Source of the DNA: TMED14 sp002378565
GTDB lineage: Bacteria > Bacteroidota > Bacteroidia > Flavobacteriales > Schleiferiaceae
Direction: 5' to 3'
DNA: 64,000 nt
Assembly (NCBI GenBank): GCA_943846715.1
Contig: OX044356.1
Location: 310,001-374,000, forward strand
The notes beneath the pieces were generated by a model. The model did not search any database, was not told the origin of the DNA, and saw only the letters and a list, made by a program, of their open reading frames with translations. Position 1 is the stretch's first letter; every line of letters starts with the position of its first letter. Position numbers and translations under genes: made by a program. Of the stretch, positions 8,357 through 16,973 are shown piece by piece.

Positions 8357-9529
8357 TCATGTCAGCAAATCCGAAGGCTTTGCTTCCACTGATATAGCAT
8401 CTCTGACAGCTGCTGCCCGTTGCATGGCTTGCTTAGGGTCCTTGCCAGTGGCTGTCACATGGCCCATCTTTCGAAAAGGTCGGGTTTGTGATTTGCCGTA
8501 GATGTGAATGCTAGATCCAGGCACAACCAGGGCTTGGTCTAAGCCTTGGTACATGACATCGCCCTGGTGATTCGCGGCACCAACGAGATTGGCCATGGCT
8601 GCAGCGGATTGCAAGGCACAGCTGCCCATTGGCAGGTCGAATGCCACACGAAGCAATTGCTCAAACTGGGAGCTAGGGCATGCCTCGATGGTTAAATGCC
8701 CAGAGTTGTGAGGACGAGGCGCTACTTCGTTGACAAGCCAATCGCCGCTCTTGGTTAGGAACAGTTCTACAGCCAATAAGCCTGGGCTGTTAAACGCCTC
8801 AGCGCATTGTTTGGCCAATTGGACGGCTTGCTGATTGGCTTGATCGCTCAGGCTGGTAGGGCAAACAACGAATTCAACCTGGTTGGCCGTTGGATGGAAG
8901 GCCATTTCAACCGGGGGGAAGGCTTCCGTGTTGCCGTGGCGGTCACGCACGATGACGACAGCAATTTCTTTGTCAATCTCAACAGCTGCTTCGGTTATAC
9001 AGGGTAAGTCAGGTAGGTTATCTATGTCGGATGCCTTGTTAATCATGGCCACGCCAAAGCCATCATAGCCCCCTTCAGCCAACTTCCAAACAAAGGGCAT
9101 TGTCAATTGATATTCTGCTATTGCAGACTGCAATGATGCATGGTTTGCATGCACCTGAAAATCAGATGTGGGTATGCCTTGATCCCGGTAAAAGGTCTTT
9201 TGCTTGATTTTATTTTGAATAAGCCGAAGCGCCTTGGCTGAGGGAAAGGTGGGAATGCCTTGCGCTTCCAAGTCTTCAAGAGCCTTGACATTGACGGATT
9301 CAATCTCAATAACAACAGCTGTTGCACCTTGTGAAAAATCCATGACTTGATGGTAGTCTGTGAAGTCACCTTGCACAAACCGATGTGAGCCAAGACGACA
9401 TGGCGCCATGTGATCTGGGTCCATGCTGTGGACCGAAAGGTCCATGCGACGGGCTTCAGCTAGCAGCATTTTGCCAAGCTGACCACCCCCAAGCAGGGCG
9501 ATGAATTGATCAGGCTGAGATATGGCCAT
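8357..9529 (-). CDS. purK: N5-carboxyaminoimidazole ribonucleotide synthase
   Basis: ATP- and bicarbonate-dependent carboxylation of AIR to N5-CAIR in purine biosynthesis. It is an ATP-grasp enzyme of 390 residues with the N-terminal nucleotide-fold motif ALLGGGQLGKMLL, ESVNVKALEDL, KTFYRDQGIPTSDF, the ATP-binding WKLAEGGYDGFGV and the C-terminal NEVAPRPHNSGH. Length is normal. The gene lies two bases downstream of a tiny lipoprotein gene and 26 bases upstream of purE. The start at 9529 fits the family N-terminus. Confidence 0.96.
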   Translation of the reverse strand: MAISQPDQFIALLGGGQLGKMLLAEARRMDLSVHSMDPDHMAPCRLGSHRFVQGDFTDYHQVMDFSQGATAVVIEIESVNVKALEDLEAQGIPTFPSAKALRLIQNKIKQKTFYRDQGIPTSDFQVHANHASLQSAIAEYQLTMPFVWKLAEGGYDGFGVAMINKASDIDNLPDLPCITEAAVEIDKEIAVVIVRDRHGNTEAFPPVEMAFHPTANQVEFVVCPTSLSDQANQQAVQLAKQCAEAFNSPGLLAVELFLTKSGDWLVNEVAPRPHNSGHLTIEACPSSQFEQLLRVAFDLPMGSCALQSAAAMANLVGAANHQGDVMYQGLDQALVVPGSSIHIYGKSQTRPFRKMGHVTATGKDPKQAMQRAAAVRDAISVEAKPSDLLT

Positions 9530-9531
9530 GT

Positions 9532-9663
9532 TTAAGCCACTTGATTTTCAGTCATTTGTATGCTGCCAAAGGAAGGGCAGTCGCAATCCTTGGCGCCACC
9601 ACAGGCAGTTGCAGAAAAAAGAAGGGCCGTCAAGGCAATGAGGGATAAGATGCGTCGTTTCAC
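9532..9663 (-). CDS. Tiny cysteine-rich lipoprotein (43 residues, GTG start)
   Basis: Not a recognised family. The 43-codon frame encodes MKRRILSLIALTALLFSA, then a lipobox TACGG with the lipidated Cys at residue 21, and a short mature part KDCDCPSFG containing two more cysteines. A positively charged n-region, hydrophobic core and lipobox in such a short frame make chance unlikely. It starts with GTG and ends two bases before purK, so it heads the purK-purE transcript. A TAAATTTG box ends 4 bases before the GTG. The mature peptide is about 23 residues; a metal or redox role for the CDC motif is speculative. Confidence 0.66.
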   Translation of the reverse strand: MKRRILSLIALTALLFSATACGGAKDCDCPSFGSIQMTENQVA

Positions 9664-9667
9664 GCCT

Positions 9668-9686
9668 CAAATTTACCTTAAATTCG
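9668..9686. promoter_or_regulatory. Back-to-back -7 boxes, lipoprotein-purK and mlaE
   Basis: On the minus strand TAAATTTG (9668-9675) matches the -7 consensus fully and ends 4 bases before the lipoprotein GTG. On the plus strand TAAATTCG (9679-9686) has one mismatch and ends 4 bases before the mlaE ATG. Three bases separate the two, so the whole divergent control region is 27 bases. Confidence 0.45.
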
Positions 9687-9690
9687 GGGC

Positions 9691-10434
9691 ATGATCTATC
9701 GATTGTTGCAAGGTGTTGGTGCTTACATCCTTTTTTTGAAGGAAGTCTTTACCTGGCCGGAGCGCTGGAGCGAATACAGAAAGTCTTTTTTCCGTGAAGT
9801 GGAGCTGCTTGGGTTGTCATCAGTTTTCTTGGTTTGCGTGATATCCCTGTTCATGGGAGCGGTGCTGACCATTCAAACAGCCATGAACCTGGATAACCCG
9901 TTTATTCCAGATTCATACATCGCTATTGCTGTGAGGGAAGGCATCGTATTGGAGTTTGCGCCCACCATTGTGGGATTGATTCTCGCAGGAAAAATTGGCT
10001 CAAACATCACAGCGACCCTTGGCAACATGCGGGTGACTGAACAAATGGATGCCCTTAAGGTGATGGGCATCAATCCTGCTTCCTATTTGGTGCTTCCTAA
10101 GTTGGCTGCTTGCCTGTTGTTCATGCCAGTCTTGTTGAGTTTCAGCATGTTTTTTGGTATTATTGGCGGTTACATCGCTGCATTGACAATGGATATGGTG
10201 AATGCGGAGATTTTCCTCAGTGGCTACTTCATGGAATTTAGATCTTTTTACATCACATACTCCATGACAAAGACTGTCTTTTTCGCCTTTTTGATTGCAA
10301 CGATTTCTTCGTTTTTTGGCTACCATGTGAAAGGTGGTGCCGTGGAAGTAGGCAAGGCCAGCACGCAAAGTGTGGTCATTATGTCCTTCAGCATCATCTT
10401 GTTCAATTACATTCTCACTGATATTTTGTTCTGA
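9691..10434 (+). CDS. mlaE: MlaE-family ABC transporter permease
   Basis: Inner-membrane permease of an Mla/TTG2-type system that moves phospholipids between inner and outer membrane. The 247-residue protein has the MlaE fold: an N-terminal amphipathic segment, then about five membrane spans, and the signature EFAPTIVGLILAGKIGSNI with TEQMDALKVMGINP. The ATPase gene follows with a one-base overlap (TGATG). No substrate-binding MlaD gene lies in this window; in many Bacteroidota it is elsewhere or just downstream, and here the next gene is an unrelated kmo on the opposite strand. Confidence 0.92.
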   Translation: MIYRLLQGVGAYILFLKEVFTWPERWSEYRKSFFREVELLGLSSVFLVCVISLFMGAVLTIQTAMNLDNPFIPDSYIAIAVREGIVLEFAPTIVGLILAGKIGSNITATLGNMRVTEQMDALKVMGINPASYLVLPKLAACLLFMPVLLSFSMFFGIIGGYIAALTMDMVNAEIFLSGYFMEFRSFYITYSMTKTVFFAFLIATISSFFGYHVKGGAVEVGKASTQSVVIMSFSIILFNYILTDILF

Positions 10435-11201
10435 TGATTCGTATCCAAGGCATCACCAAATCCTTCAGTGGAGAAGAAGTTCTCAAAGGCATTGACGCTT
10501 CCTTTGTTCCCGGGAAATGCAATCTCATCATTGGCCTTAGCGGATCGGGGAAAACCGTCCTTCTCAAATCTATCATCGGTCTGCATCACCAGGATTCAGG
10601 TGAAATTTACTTTGATGACAAACGGCAGCATGACATGACAGCGAAAGAACTGAAGCTATTGCGTCAGAACATGGGGGTGGTTTTTCAAGCCTCTGCGTTG
10701 TTAACCAGTTTGAGTGTCAGAGAAAATGTGCAAATGCCTTTGGATTTCTTTTCAAACATGGATGACAAGACAAAGGCTGAGCGGGTGGATTACTGTTTGG
10801 ATCGCGTGCGCATTCCCCCAGAAGCTATCGATAAAAGTCCATCAGAGTTGTCTGGCGGCATGCAAAAACGCGTGGCCATTGCACGGGCTATCGTGATGAA
10901 CCCCAAGTACCTATTCTGCGATGAGCCCAACTCCGGTTTGGATCCAGAGACAGCCATTGTCATTGATGAGCTGATCAAAAGCATCACGTTGGAATACAAC
11001 ATGACCACGGTGATCAATACCCATGACATGAATTCTGTGTTGGAGATTGGCGACAATGTGCTCTTGCTCAAAAATGGTGTGAAGGCCTGGGAAGGCAGCT
11101 CAGCGGAGATCCTGGCAACCGATGATGAGTCGGTGGTCAGCTATGTGTTCCGGAGCAATTTGTTCAAGAAGGTCCGTCAGGCTTTCCGGGACATGGCTTG
11201 A
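10434..11201 (+). CDS. mlaF: MlaF-family ABC transporter ATPase
   Basis: ATP-hydrolysing subunit paired with the MlaE-type permease encoded immediately upstream. The 255-residue protein carries Walker A GLSGSGKT (about 34-41), a Q-loop region VFQASAL, ABC signature LSGGMQKRVAIARA, Walker B YLFCDEPNSGLDPE and the switch His in NTHDMNSV. The start overlaps the permease stop by one base, consistent with equal production of the two subunits. Confidence 0.93.
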   Translation: MIRIQGITKSFSGEEVLKGIDASFVPGKCNLIIGLSGSGKTVLLKSIIGLHHQDSGEIYFDDKRQHDMTAKELKLLRQNMGVVFQASALLTSLSVRENVQMPLDFFSNMDDKTKAERVDYCLDRVRIPPEAIDKSPSELSGGMQKRVAIARAIVMNPKYLFCDEPNSGLDPETAIVIDELIKSITLEYNMTTVINTHDMNSVLEIGDNVLLLKNGVKAWEGSSAEILATDDESVVSYVFRSNLFKKVRQAFRDMA

Positions 11202-11216
11202 CGCTTAGCCTCGCCC

Positions 11217-12569
11217 TTATTGGGCAGCCTGAGCCTTTGCCCATGCATCCAATATCTCCTGCTCTAGCGTTTCAGAATCCCAGGTGCTTGCAATGTCTGG
11301 TCGTGCCATGAAAGGCGCCATGACCTGGTCTTGTAGCACGCCAGCAGCTAAGGATTTTGCATAGGGGATGTGCGAAAAGGTGACCTGACTGTAAAGAGGT
11401 AACCACTTGTCAGGGTGTCTTAGAGACAAGCGTGATTCTATTTTTTTTCTTAACAGAAAACTGGGTTGCCCAGTGAGGTCTCGCATTTCAATGAAGTTGC
11501 GCAAGGCCAAATCACTGATGGCGTCAGCATCTGCTTTCCTTGTGGCTTCAAAGGCTGCTAGCGACACAGCTATGTCATCGTCATGCAAGTCAAGCAAGTC
11601 ATTGAGCACCGTGCAAGATTCAAAGCCAGCATTCATCCCTTGGCCATAGAAAGGCACGATGGCATGAGCCGCATCACCCATCAAGGCAACTTTCCCTGCG
11701 CTGGTCCAGGGGAAGCAACGGACAATAGTCAATGGGGATACAGGGTTTTCCGTCCACATGGCGTCAAAGTCAGGCATCAAGTCAAAGGCATCGGGAAAAT
11801 GCGATTGAATGAAGGCGCGACCTGTTTTCAGGTCCTCAATGCCCGCAAAGCTGGTTTCGCCTTCAAGGCTTAAAAACAGGGTACAGGTGAAGGTGGCGTC
11901 GGGGTTAGGCAAAGCAATCAGCATGAAGCCGCCACGCGGCCAGATGTGTAGGGCTTCTTTTTCCAATTGATAGCTACCATCAGCAGATGGTGGGATGCTC
12001 AATTCTTTGTAGCCATGGTCGATGGGGTAGACTTTGTGCTCAGTGGTTATCCCTGCGTCATGCAAGGATTTTCTGACGCGAGAAAAGGCTCCGTCAGCCC
12101 CAAAAAGGACATCAGCTTCCGATTGAATTTTTGTCCCTTCATGAGACAGGGTAGCGGTTCCGCTATCCATGCTGATGCTGTCGCAAGCGTGATCAAAATG
12201 CACCTTCACTTGACCTGAAGCTTCTGCTTTGTTGATCAGTAGCTGGTTCAATCCACCCCGGGATACAGAGTAAATGGCCTGGCCAGATTGCCCGTAAGGC
12301 TGGAAGGATAAGCTGCCGTTTTTTGCATGAATGACCCGACGCCTCATGGGAATGGCCATGGCTTCAACCTCTTGTTGGATGCCAGCACCTTTCAAGGCCT
12401 TCCACCCCCTGTCGCTCAAGGAAAGATTGATGGATCGTCCGCCGATGTAACCAGCTTTTCGCGGGTCGGGTCGGCGCTCATAGATGTCAACGTGGTAGCC
12501 GCGTTGCTGAAGGTAAAGGCTCCAGAGGCTGCCGACCAATCCGGCGCCAATGATGTTGGCTTTTTTCAT
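11217..12569 (-). CDS. kmo: Kynurenine 3-monooxygenase
   Basis: FAD- and NADPH-dependent hydroxylation of L-kynurenine to 3-hydroxykynurenine. The 450-residue protein has the FAD-binding IIGAGLVGSLWSLYL at the N-terminus, YERRPDPRKAGYIGGRSINL, the FGADGAFSRVR segment and LMGDAAHAIVPFYGQGMNAG, together diagnostic for KMO rather than a generic aromatic hydroxylase. It overlaps kynU by 4 bases (ATGA). Together they convert kynurenine towards 3-hydroxyanthranilate, which serves NAD synthesis or tryptophan degradation; the first (dioxygenase) and later (3-hydroxyanthranilate dioxygenase) steps are not in this window. Confidence 0.95.
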   Translation of the reverse strand: MKKANIIGAGLVGSLWSLYLQQRGYHVDIYERRPDPRKAGYIGGRSINLSLSDRGWKALKGAGIQQEVEAMAIPMRRRVIHAKNGSLSFQPYGQSGQAIYSVSRGGLNQLLINKAEASGQVKVHFDHACDSISMDSGTATLSHEGTKIQSEADVLFGADGAFSRVRKSLHDAGITTEHKVYPIDHGYKELSIPPSADGSYQLEKEALHIWPRGGFMLIALPNPDATFTCTLFLSLEGETSFAGIEDLKTGRAFIQSHFPDAFDLMPDFDAMWTENPVSPLTIVRCFPWTSAGKVALMGDAAHAIVPFYGQGMNAGFESCTVLNDLLDLHDDDIAVSLAAFEATRKADADAISDLALRNFIEMRDLTGQPSFLLRKKIESRLSLRHPDKWLPLYSQVTFSHIPYAKSLAAGVLQDQVMAPFMARPDIASTWDSETLEQEILDAWAKAQAAQ

Positions 12570-13834
12570 GAGGCGAGGGCTTGTCTGAGAGTAGCCTCCA
12601 AGCGGGCTAGATCCCGGTAGGAAGTGTAAAGGGGAGCAACGGCAAACCGGATGGTTCCGGGCTCTCGCCAGTCAGCGATGATGCCATGCGCTAGCAATTG
12701 GTCAAAGAAACCCCTGTCACGATTCAAGAAGGCGACAGAGACTTGGCCGGCACGCTGCGCATCCTCTCTGGGGGTGATCAGATGGATAGGCTCATTCAAG
12801 TCCTCTGAAACAGCGGTTAATAGGTCCATCAATAATCGGCTTTGTGCCAAACTTTTTTTGCGAAGTTCATCGAGGTCAACCTCATCAAAAAGTGACAATG
12901 AGGCCTTCAGTGAGGCCATGCTTAAGATAGGCGCATTGCTGACTTGCCAAGCTTCTGCTCCTTGGATGGGGGAAAAGTCTGTTGGCATAGAGAATCGGGT
13001 GGATTTGTCATGCCCCCACCAGCCAGCAAGAATGGGCCGATCACCACCGTGATGCCTTTCATGCACATAGATGCCAGCTACCCCACCAGGTCCAGCGTTG
13101 AGGTATTTGTACGAGCACCATGCAGCAAAGTCAACACCCCATTCATGCAGGTTTAGGGATGCGTTACCAATGCCATGCGCCAGATCAAAGCCCACCAAAA
13201 TACCCTTTGCATGGGCTGCTTGGGTGATGGCTTGCATGTCATAGACTTGACCGGTTAAGTAGTTAACGCCACCAATCATCAAGGTGGCAACTTGCTCACC
13301 CTGTTCTTCAATGGCCTGAATGATGTTGTCAGTTGTCGGCAGGCCTTCGTGGCCATCCCCATGCACTTCCAGCAGTTGGGATGCATCAAGGCCATGCCAT
13401 TGCAGTTGACCCATGAGGGCGTAGCGATCACTGGGGAAGGCTTTGGCTTCACACATGAGCAATGGCCGTTGTTGAGTTGGGCAATAAAAACTCGCAAGCA
13501 ACAGATGCAAATTTGAAGTCAAGGAGCCCATGGCAACAACTTCTGAATCCTTCGCGCCGACCAACCTGGCCAATGAGGCCGTCAGCTGCTCATGGTAAGG
13601 CATCCAGGGGTTGCTGGCGTGAAAATGGCCTTCAACACCCAGGGTTTTCCAATCATGCAATTCCAGAGCCAGGGCAGCTTCAACAGCTTTGGGTTGCAGG
13701 CCTAGGGAGTTGCCTGTAAAATACAGACAGTCTTCGCCATTCACCTGTGGGATATGGAATTGTTGGCGCATGTGGCTCATCGAGTCAGCCTGATCCAAAG
13801 CGGCAGCTTGGTCGATGGAGAAAAAGCTTTTCAT
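12566..13834 (-). CDS. kynU: Kynureninase
   Basis: PLP enzyme cleaving (3-hydroxy)kynurenine to (3-hydroxy)anthranilate and alanine. The 422-residue protein shows YFTGNSLGLQPK near residue 40, GVNYLTGQ, GFDLAHGIGN and the PLP-lysine motif WCSYKYLNAGPGG, followed by GGWWGHDKSTRF-like residues (reads LAGWWGHDK). Length is normal. It is the first gene of the kynU-kmo pair and is divergent from gcvP. Confidence 0.96.
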   Translation of the reverse strand: MKSFFSIDQAAALDQADSMSHMRQQFHIPQVNGEDCLYFTGNSLGLQPKAVEAALALELHDWKTLGVEGHFHASNPWMPYHEQLTASLARLVGAKDSEVVAMGSLTSNLHLLLASFYCPTQQRPLLMCEAKAFPSDRYALMGQLQWHGLDASQLLEVHGDGHEGLPTTDNIIQAIEEQGEQVATLMIGGVNYLTGQVYDMQAITQAAHAKGILVGFDLAHGIGNASLNLHEWGVDFAAWCSYKYLNAGPGGVAGIYVHERHHGGDRPILAGWWGHDKSTRFSMPTDFSPIQGAEAWQVSNAPILSMASLKASLSLFDEVDLDELRKKSLAQSRLLMDLLTAVSEDLNEPIHLITPREDAQRAGQVSVAFLNRDRGFFDQLLAHGIIADWREPGTIRFAVAPLYTSYRDLARLEATLRQALAS

Positions 13835-13839
13835 AAATA

Positions 13840-13847
13840 CAAAGAAA
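13840..13847 (-). promoter_or_regulatory. Weak -7-like box before kynU
   Basis: Reads TTTCTTTG on the minus strand (one mismatch to TAnnTTTG), ending 5 bases before the kynU ATG at 13834. Confidence 0.3.
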
Positions 13848-13874
13848 GAACAATGCGCGTGGAGTTTGTATCAG

Positions 13875-13882
13875 TAATTTTG
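13875..13882 (+). promoter_or_regulatory. Candidate -7 box for gcvP
   Basis: TAATTTTG fully matches TAnnTTTG and leaves 32 bases to the gcvP ATG at 13915. No clear -33 element at standard spacing. No glycine riboswitch-like structure is visible in the short leader. Confidence 0.42.
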
Positions 13883-13914
13883 CCCCATCAATCAACCCAT
13901 TATCAGCGCATACC

Positions 13915-16770
13915 ATGGCTCAGCATTTCACTTCTCGCCACATTGGCCCACGTCAGGAGGATGTTCAACAGATGTTGGATATAATCGGCGTGAAGGACTT
14001 GGATCAGCTCATAGAACAAACCATCCCTGATGCCATTCGCATGGAGGGTGATTTGGACTTGAATGAGGCGATGTCAGAACAGGCCTACTTGGCACACATT
14101 TATGGCATCGGCGAGAAGAATCAGGTACTGACATCCTACATTGGTTGTGGGTATTACCCGAGTAATACCCCTGCGGTGATTCAGCGAAACATTTTGGAAA
14201 ACCCAGGCTGGTACACAGCCTATACCCCATACCAAGCAGAAATCGCACAGGGCCGCTTGGAGGGTTTGTTGAATTTTCAGACCATGGCCATAGAGCTAAG
14301 CGGCATGGAGATTGCCAATGCCTCTTTGTTGGATGAGTCCACTGCTGCTGCAGAAGCTATATCCATGCTCTTTGCGGCAAGGACGCGATCACAGCAAAAG
14401 GCATCGGTCAATAAATGCTTTGTGAGTGAAGACATGTACCCACAGACTTTGGCCTTGTTGCGCACACGCAGTGAGCCTATCGGCATTGAATTGGTGGTTG
14501 GTAAATTGGAAGACTTCATTCCTGATACAAGCTTTTATGCTGCCATTCTACAATACCCGACTGCCACTGGTTCAGTGAAAGACATGACGGCTTTTGCTGC
14601 CTCCTGCGAATCCGCAGGTGTTAAAGTGGCGGTTGCTGCAGATTTGATGGCTTTGACTTTGCTGGAGGCGCCAGGAGTCTGGGGCGCTGAAGTAGTTTTT
14701 GGTAGCACCCAGCGGTTGGGAATCCCTATGGGTTTTGGCGGCCCACATGCTGCCTATTTCGCCACCAAGGAAGCTTACAAACGGTACATTCCTGGACGCA
14801 TCATTGGTCAGTCCATTGACGTGGAAGGCAAAACAGCTTTGCGCATGGCTTTGCAAACCCGCGAACAGCATATCAAGCGCGCAAAGGCCACGTCCAATAT
14901 TTGCACCTCGCAAGTCTTACTCGCCGTCATGGCGGGTATGTACGCGGTGTACCATGGTCCTGATGGCATGAAGCAGATTGCTATCAACATGCATGATCGT
15001 GCCAGAATGCTTGCAGAGTCATTGACCGCCATGGGTTATCAACTCAGGCATCAGGCCTTTTTTGACAGCTTGTGCATTGAGGCAGATGCCAGCTTGAAGG
15101 CATCCATTGCTCAGGCTACGTTAGCAGTTGGAATCAATGTAGGCTATGGTGATGACCATGTGATGATTGCCTGCTTCGAAGGCATGGATGATCAGCAAAC
15201 CCATGTTTTGATGCAGGCCATGGCAGATGCAATCGGCAAGGAGGCTGTTGATTTGTCGCCATCACTGCAGTCAGTGTTGCCAGAAGCTCTGCTTCGCCAG
15301 TCAGAATTCATGACCCATGAGGTGTTCCATGCTTACCGCAGTGAAACAGACATGATGCGCTACATCAAGCGACTAGAGCGCAAGGATATCTCATTGAATC
15401 ACTCCATGATTGCGCTGGGTTCTTGCACCATGAAGCTCAATGCGGCGGTGCAAATGCTGCCTTTGAGTTGGCCTTCATTCACCAACATGCACCCCTTTGC
15501 ACCAAAGGATCAAGCTATAGGCTACCTAACCATGATTCACCAATTGGAGGATGATTTATCAGAAATTACCGGTTTTGCCGCCACCTCATTGCAGCCAAAT
15601 TCGGGCGCTCAGGGGGAGTATGCAGGTTTGCTGGTGATCAAGGCTTACCACGCAAGCCGCGGTGAAACGCAGCGTGACATGGTGTTGGTTCCTACTTCAG
15701 CACATGGCACCAACCCAGCATCTGCCGTGATGGCCGGCATGCGAGTGGCACTGGTTCAATGTGATGCAAGTGGTAACATCGATTTAGAGGACCTCAAGAG
15801 TCAGGCTGAAAAGTATGGTGATCAACTGGCTGCTTTGATGATTACCTATCCTTCGACCCATGGCGTCTTTGAGCCTGCTGTCATGGAGATAACCAGCACC
15901 ATCCATCAACATGGTGGCCAGGTGTACATGGATGGCGCTAACATGAATGCTCAGGTGGGTTTGACCTCTCCGGGATTGATTGGGGCTGATGTCTGCCACT
16001 TGAACCTGCACAAAACCTTTGCTATCCCTCATGGTGGTGGAGGTCCTGGTGTAGGTCCCATTTGTGTTGCAGAGCATTTGGCTGACTTTTTACCCGGCCA
16101 TGAGGCCATGGAGACTGGCGGGGCTCAGGGTATCGGTTCTGTTTCTGCAGCGCCATTTGGCTCTGCCTTGGTGACTTTGGTCAGTTATGGTTACATCAAG
16201 TTGCTGGGCCCTAAGGGTTTGCTTGAAAGCACAAGGCACGCCATTTTGAATGCCAACTACTTGAAAGCCCGCCTAGAGGGCGCCTATCAGGTTCTGTACA
16301 CGGGTGAGGCCGGTCGTGCGGCCCATGAAATGATTTTGGACTGCCGCCCCTTCAAGGCCACAACCAAGGTTGAGGTCACCGACATCGCCAAGCGATTGAT
16401 AGACTACGGCTACCATGCACCGACAGTTAGCTTTCCTGTTGCTGGCACTTTGATGATTGAACCGACAGAAAGTGAGTCCAAGGCGGAGTTAGATCGCTTT
16501 TGTGATGCCATGCTTGGCATTCATCAAGAGATCATGGCCCTGGAGGTTGATGGTGCAGACCTATCCATGAATCTGTTAAAACAAGCCCCCCATACCTTGG
16601 CCATGGTGACGTCCGATGACTGGGACAGGCCCTACAGCCGCATGGAGGCAGCCTTCCCGCTTGAGGGGTCTATGGATAACAAGATCTGGCCTGCGGTTCG
16701 ACGTGTCAATGAAGCACATGGTGACCGGAATTTGATTTGTGCCTGTGTGCCAATTTCAGACTATGCATAG
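13915..16770 (+). CDS. gcvP: Glycine dehydrogenase (decarboxylating), P protein
   Basis: Pyridoxal-phosphate subunit of the glycine cleavage complex; decarboxylates glycine and passes the aminomethyl group to the lipoyl H protein. The 951-residue single-chain form begins with the conserved FTSRHIGPRQEDVQQML and contains both halves of the family fold. The PLP lysine is Lys700 in HLNLHKTFAIPHGGGGPG; the glycine-rich GGGGPG loop follows. NSGAQGEYAGL and SAHGTNPASA in the second half are also diagnostic. It stands alone: gcvT and gcvH are not adjacent. About 200 bases without a gene follow. Confidence 0.97.
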   Translation: MAQHFTSRHIGPRQEDVQQMLDIIGVKDLDQLIEQTIPDAIRMEGDLDLNEAMSEQAYLAHIYGIGEKNQVLTSYIGCGYYPSNTPAVIQRNILENPGWYTAYTPYQAEIAQGRLEGLLNFQTMAIELSGMEIANASLLDESTAAAEAISMLFAARTRSQQKASVNKCFVSEDMYPQTLALLRTRSEPIGIELVVGKLEDFIPDTSFYAAILQYPTATGSVKDMTAFAASCESAGVKVAVAADLMALTLLEAPGVWGAEVVFGSTQRLGIPMGFGGPHAAYFATKEAYKRYIPGRIIGQSIDVEGKTALRMALQTREQHIKRAKATSNICTSQVLLAVMAGMYAVYHGPDGMKQIAINMHDRARMLAESLTAMGYQLRHQAFFDSLCIEADASLKASIAQATLAVGINVGYGDDHVMIACFEGMDDQQTHVLMQAMADAIGKEAVDLSPSLQSVLPEALLRQSEFMTHEVFHAYRSETDMMRYIKRLERKDISLNHSMIALGSCTMKLNAAVQMLPLSWPSFTNMHPFAPKDQAIGYLTMIHQLEDDLSEITGFAATSLQPNSGAQGEYAGLLVIKAYHASRGETQRDMVLVPTSAHGTNPASAVMAGMRVALVQCDASGNIDLEDLKSQAEKYGDQLAALMITYPSTHGVFEPAVMEITSTIHQHGGQVYMDGANMNAQVGLTSPGLIGADVCHLNLHKTFAIPHGGGGPGVGPICVAEHLADFLPGHEAMETGGAQGIGSVSAAPFGSALVTLVSYGYIKLLGPKGLLESTRHAILNANYLKARLEGAYQVLYTGEAGRAAHEMILDCRPFKATTKVEVTDIAKRLIDYGYHAPTVSFPVAGTLMIEPTESESKAELDRFCDAMLGIHQEIMALEVDGADLSMNLLKQAPHTLAMVTSDDWDRPYSRMEAAFPLEGSMDNKIWPAVRRVNEAHGDRNLICACVPISDYA

Positions 16771-16973
16771 GTTGAATCCATGCTGTTGACTTTGAAGCAC
16801 GCCACCCTTGTTTGTGTGTGACATTTGCTCCGCCGTTGTCTGTCCTGTAGAATAACACTGGCTTCCATTTAAGCTGGGTAAGCCATTCGTTGTATTTTTT
16901 TACTTAAAAAAAGCCATAAATAAGCATGTATGCTAAGAAAAATGCGTATTATTGGAGTCTCAATAATTAAACC
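16771..16973 (+). other. 203-base non-coding leader of the T9SS cargo gene
   Basis: No open frame or RNA gene recognised. The right half is AT-rich with a GCATGTATGC palindrome near 16924-16933, a TATTATTG (near -7 consensus) at about 16947-16954 and an inverted repeat beside it. It probably holds the promoter of the cargo gene at 16974. Confidence 0.5.
16949..16966. repeat. Inverted repeat in cargo-gene leader
   Basis: TTATTG, six-base spacer GAGTCT, CAATAA: perfect 6-base arms, 7 bases before the ATG at 16974. Could be an operator or an RNA hairpin near the translation start. Confidence 0.4.

Noticed and set aside
11205..11235. Possible terminator between mlaF and kmo (GCCC TTATT GGGC)
   Set aside because: Only four paired bases and no T-run; too weak.
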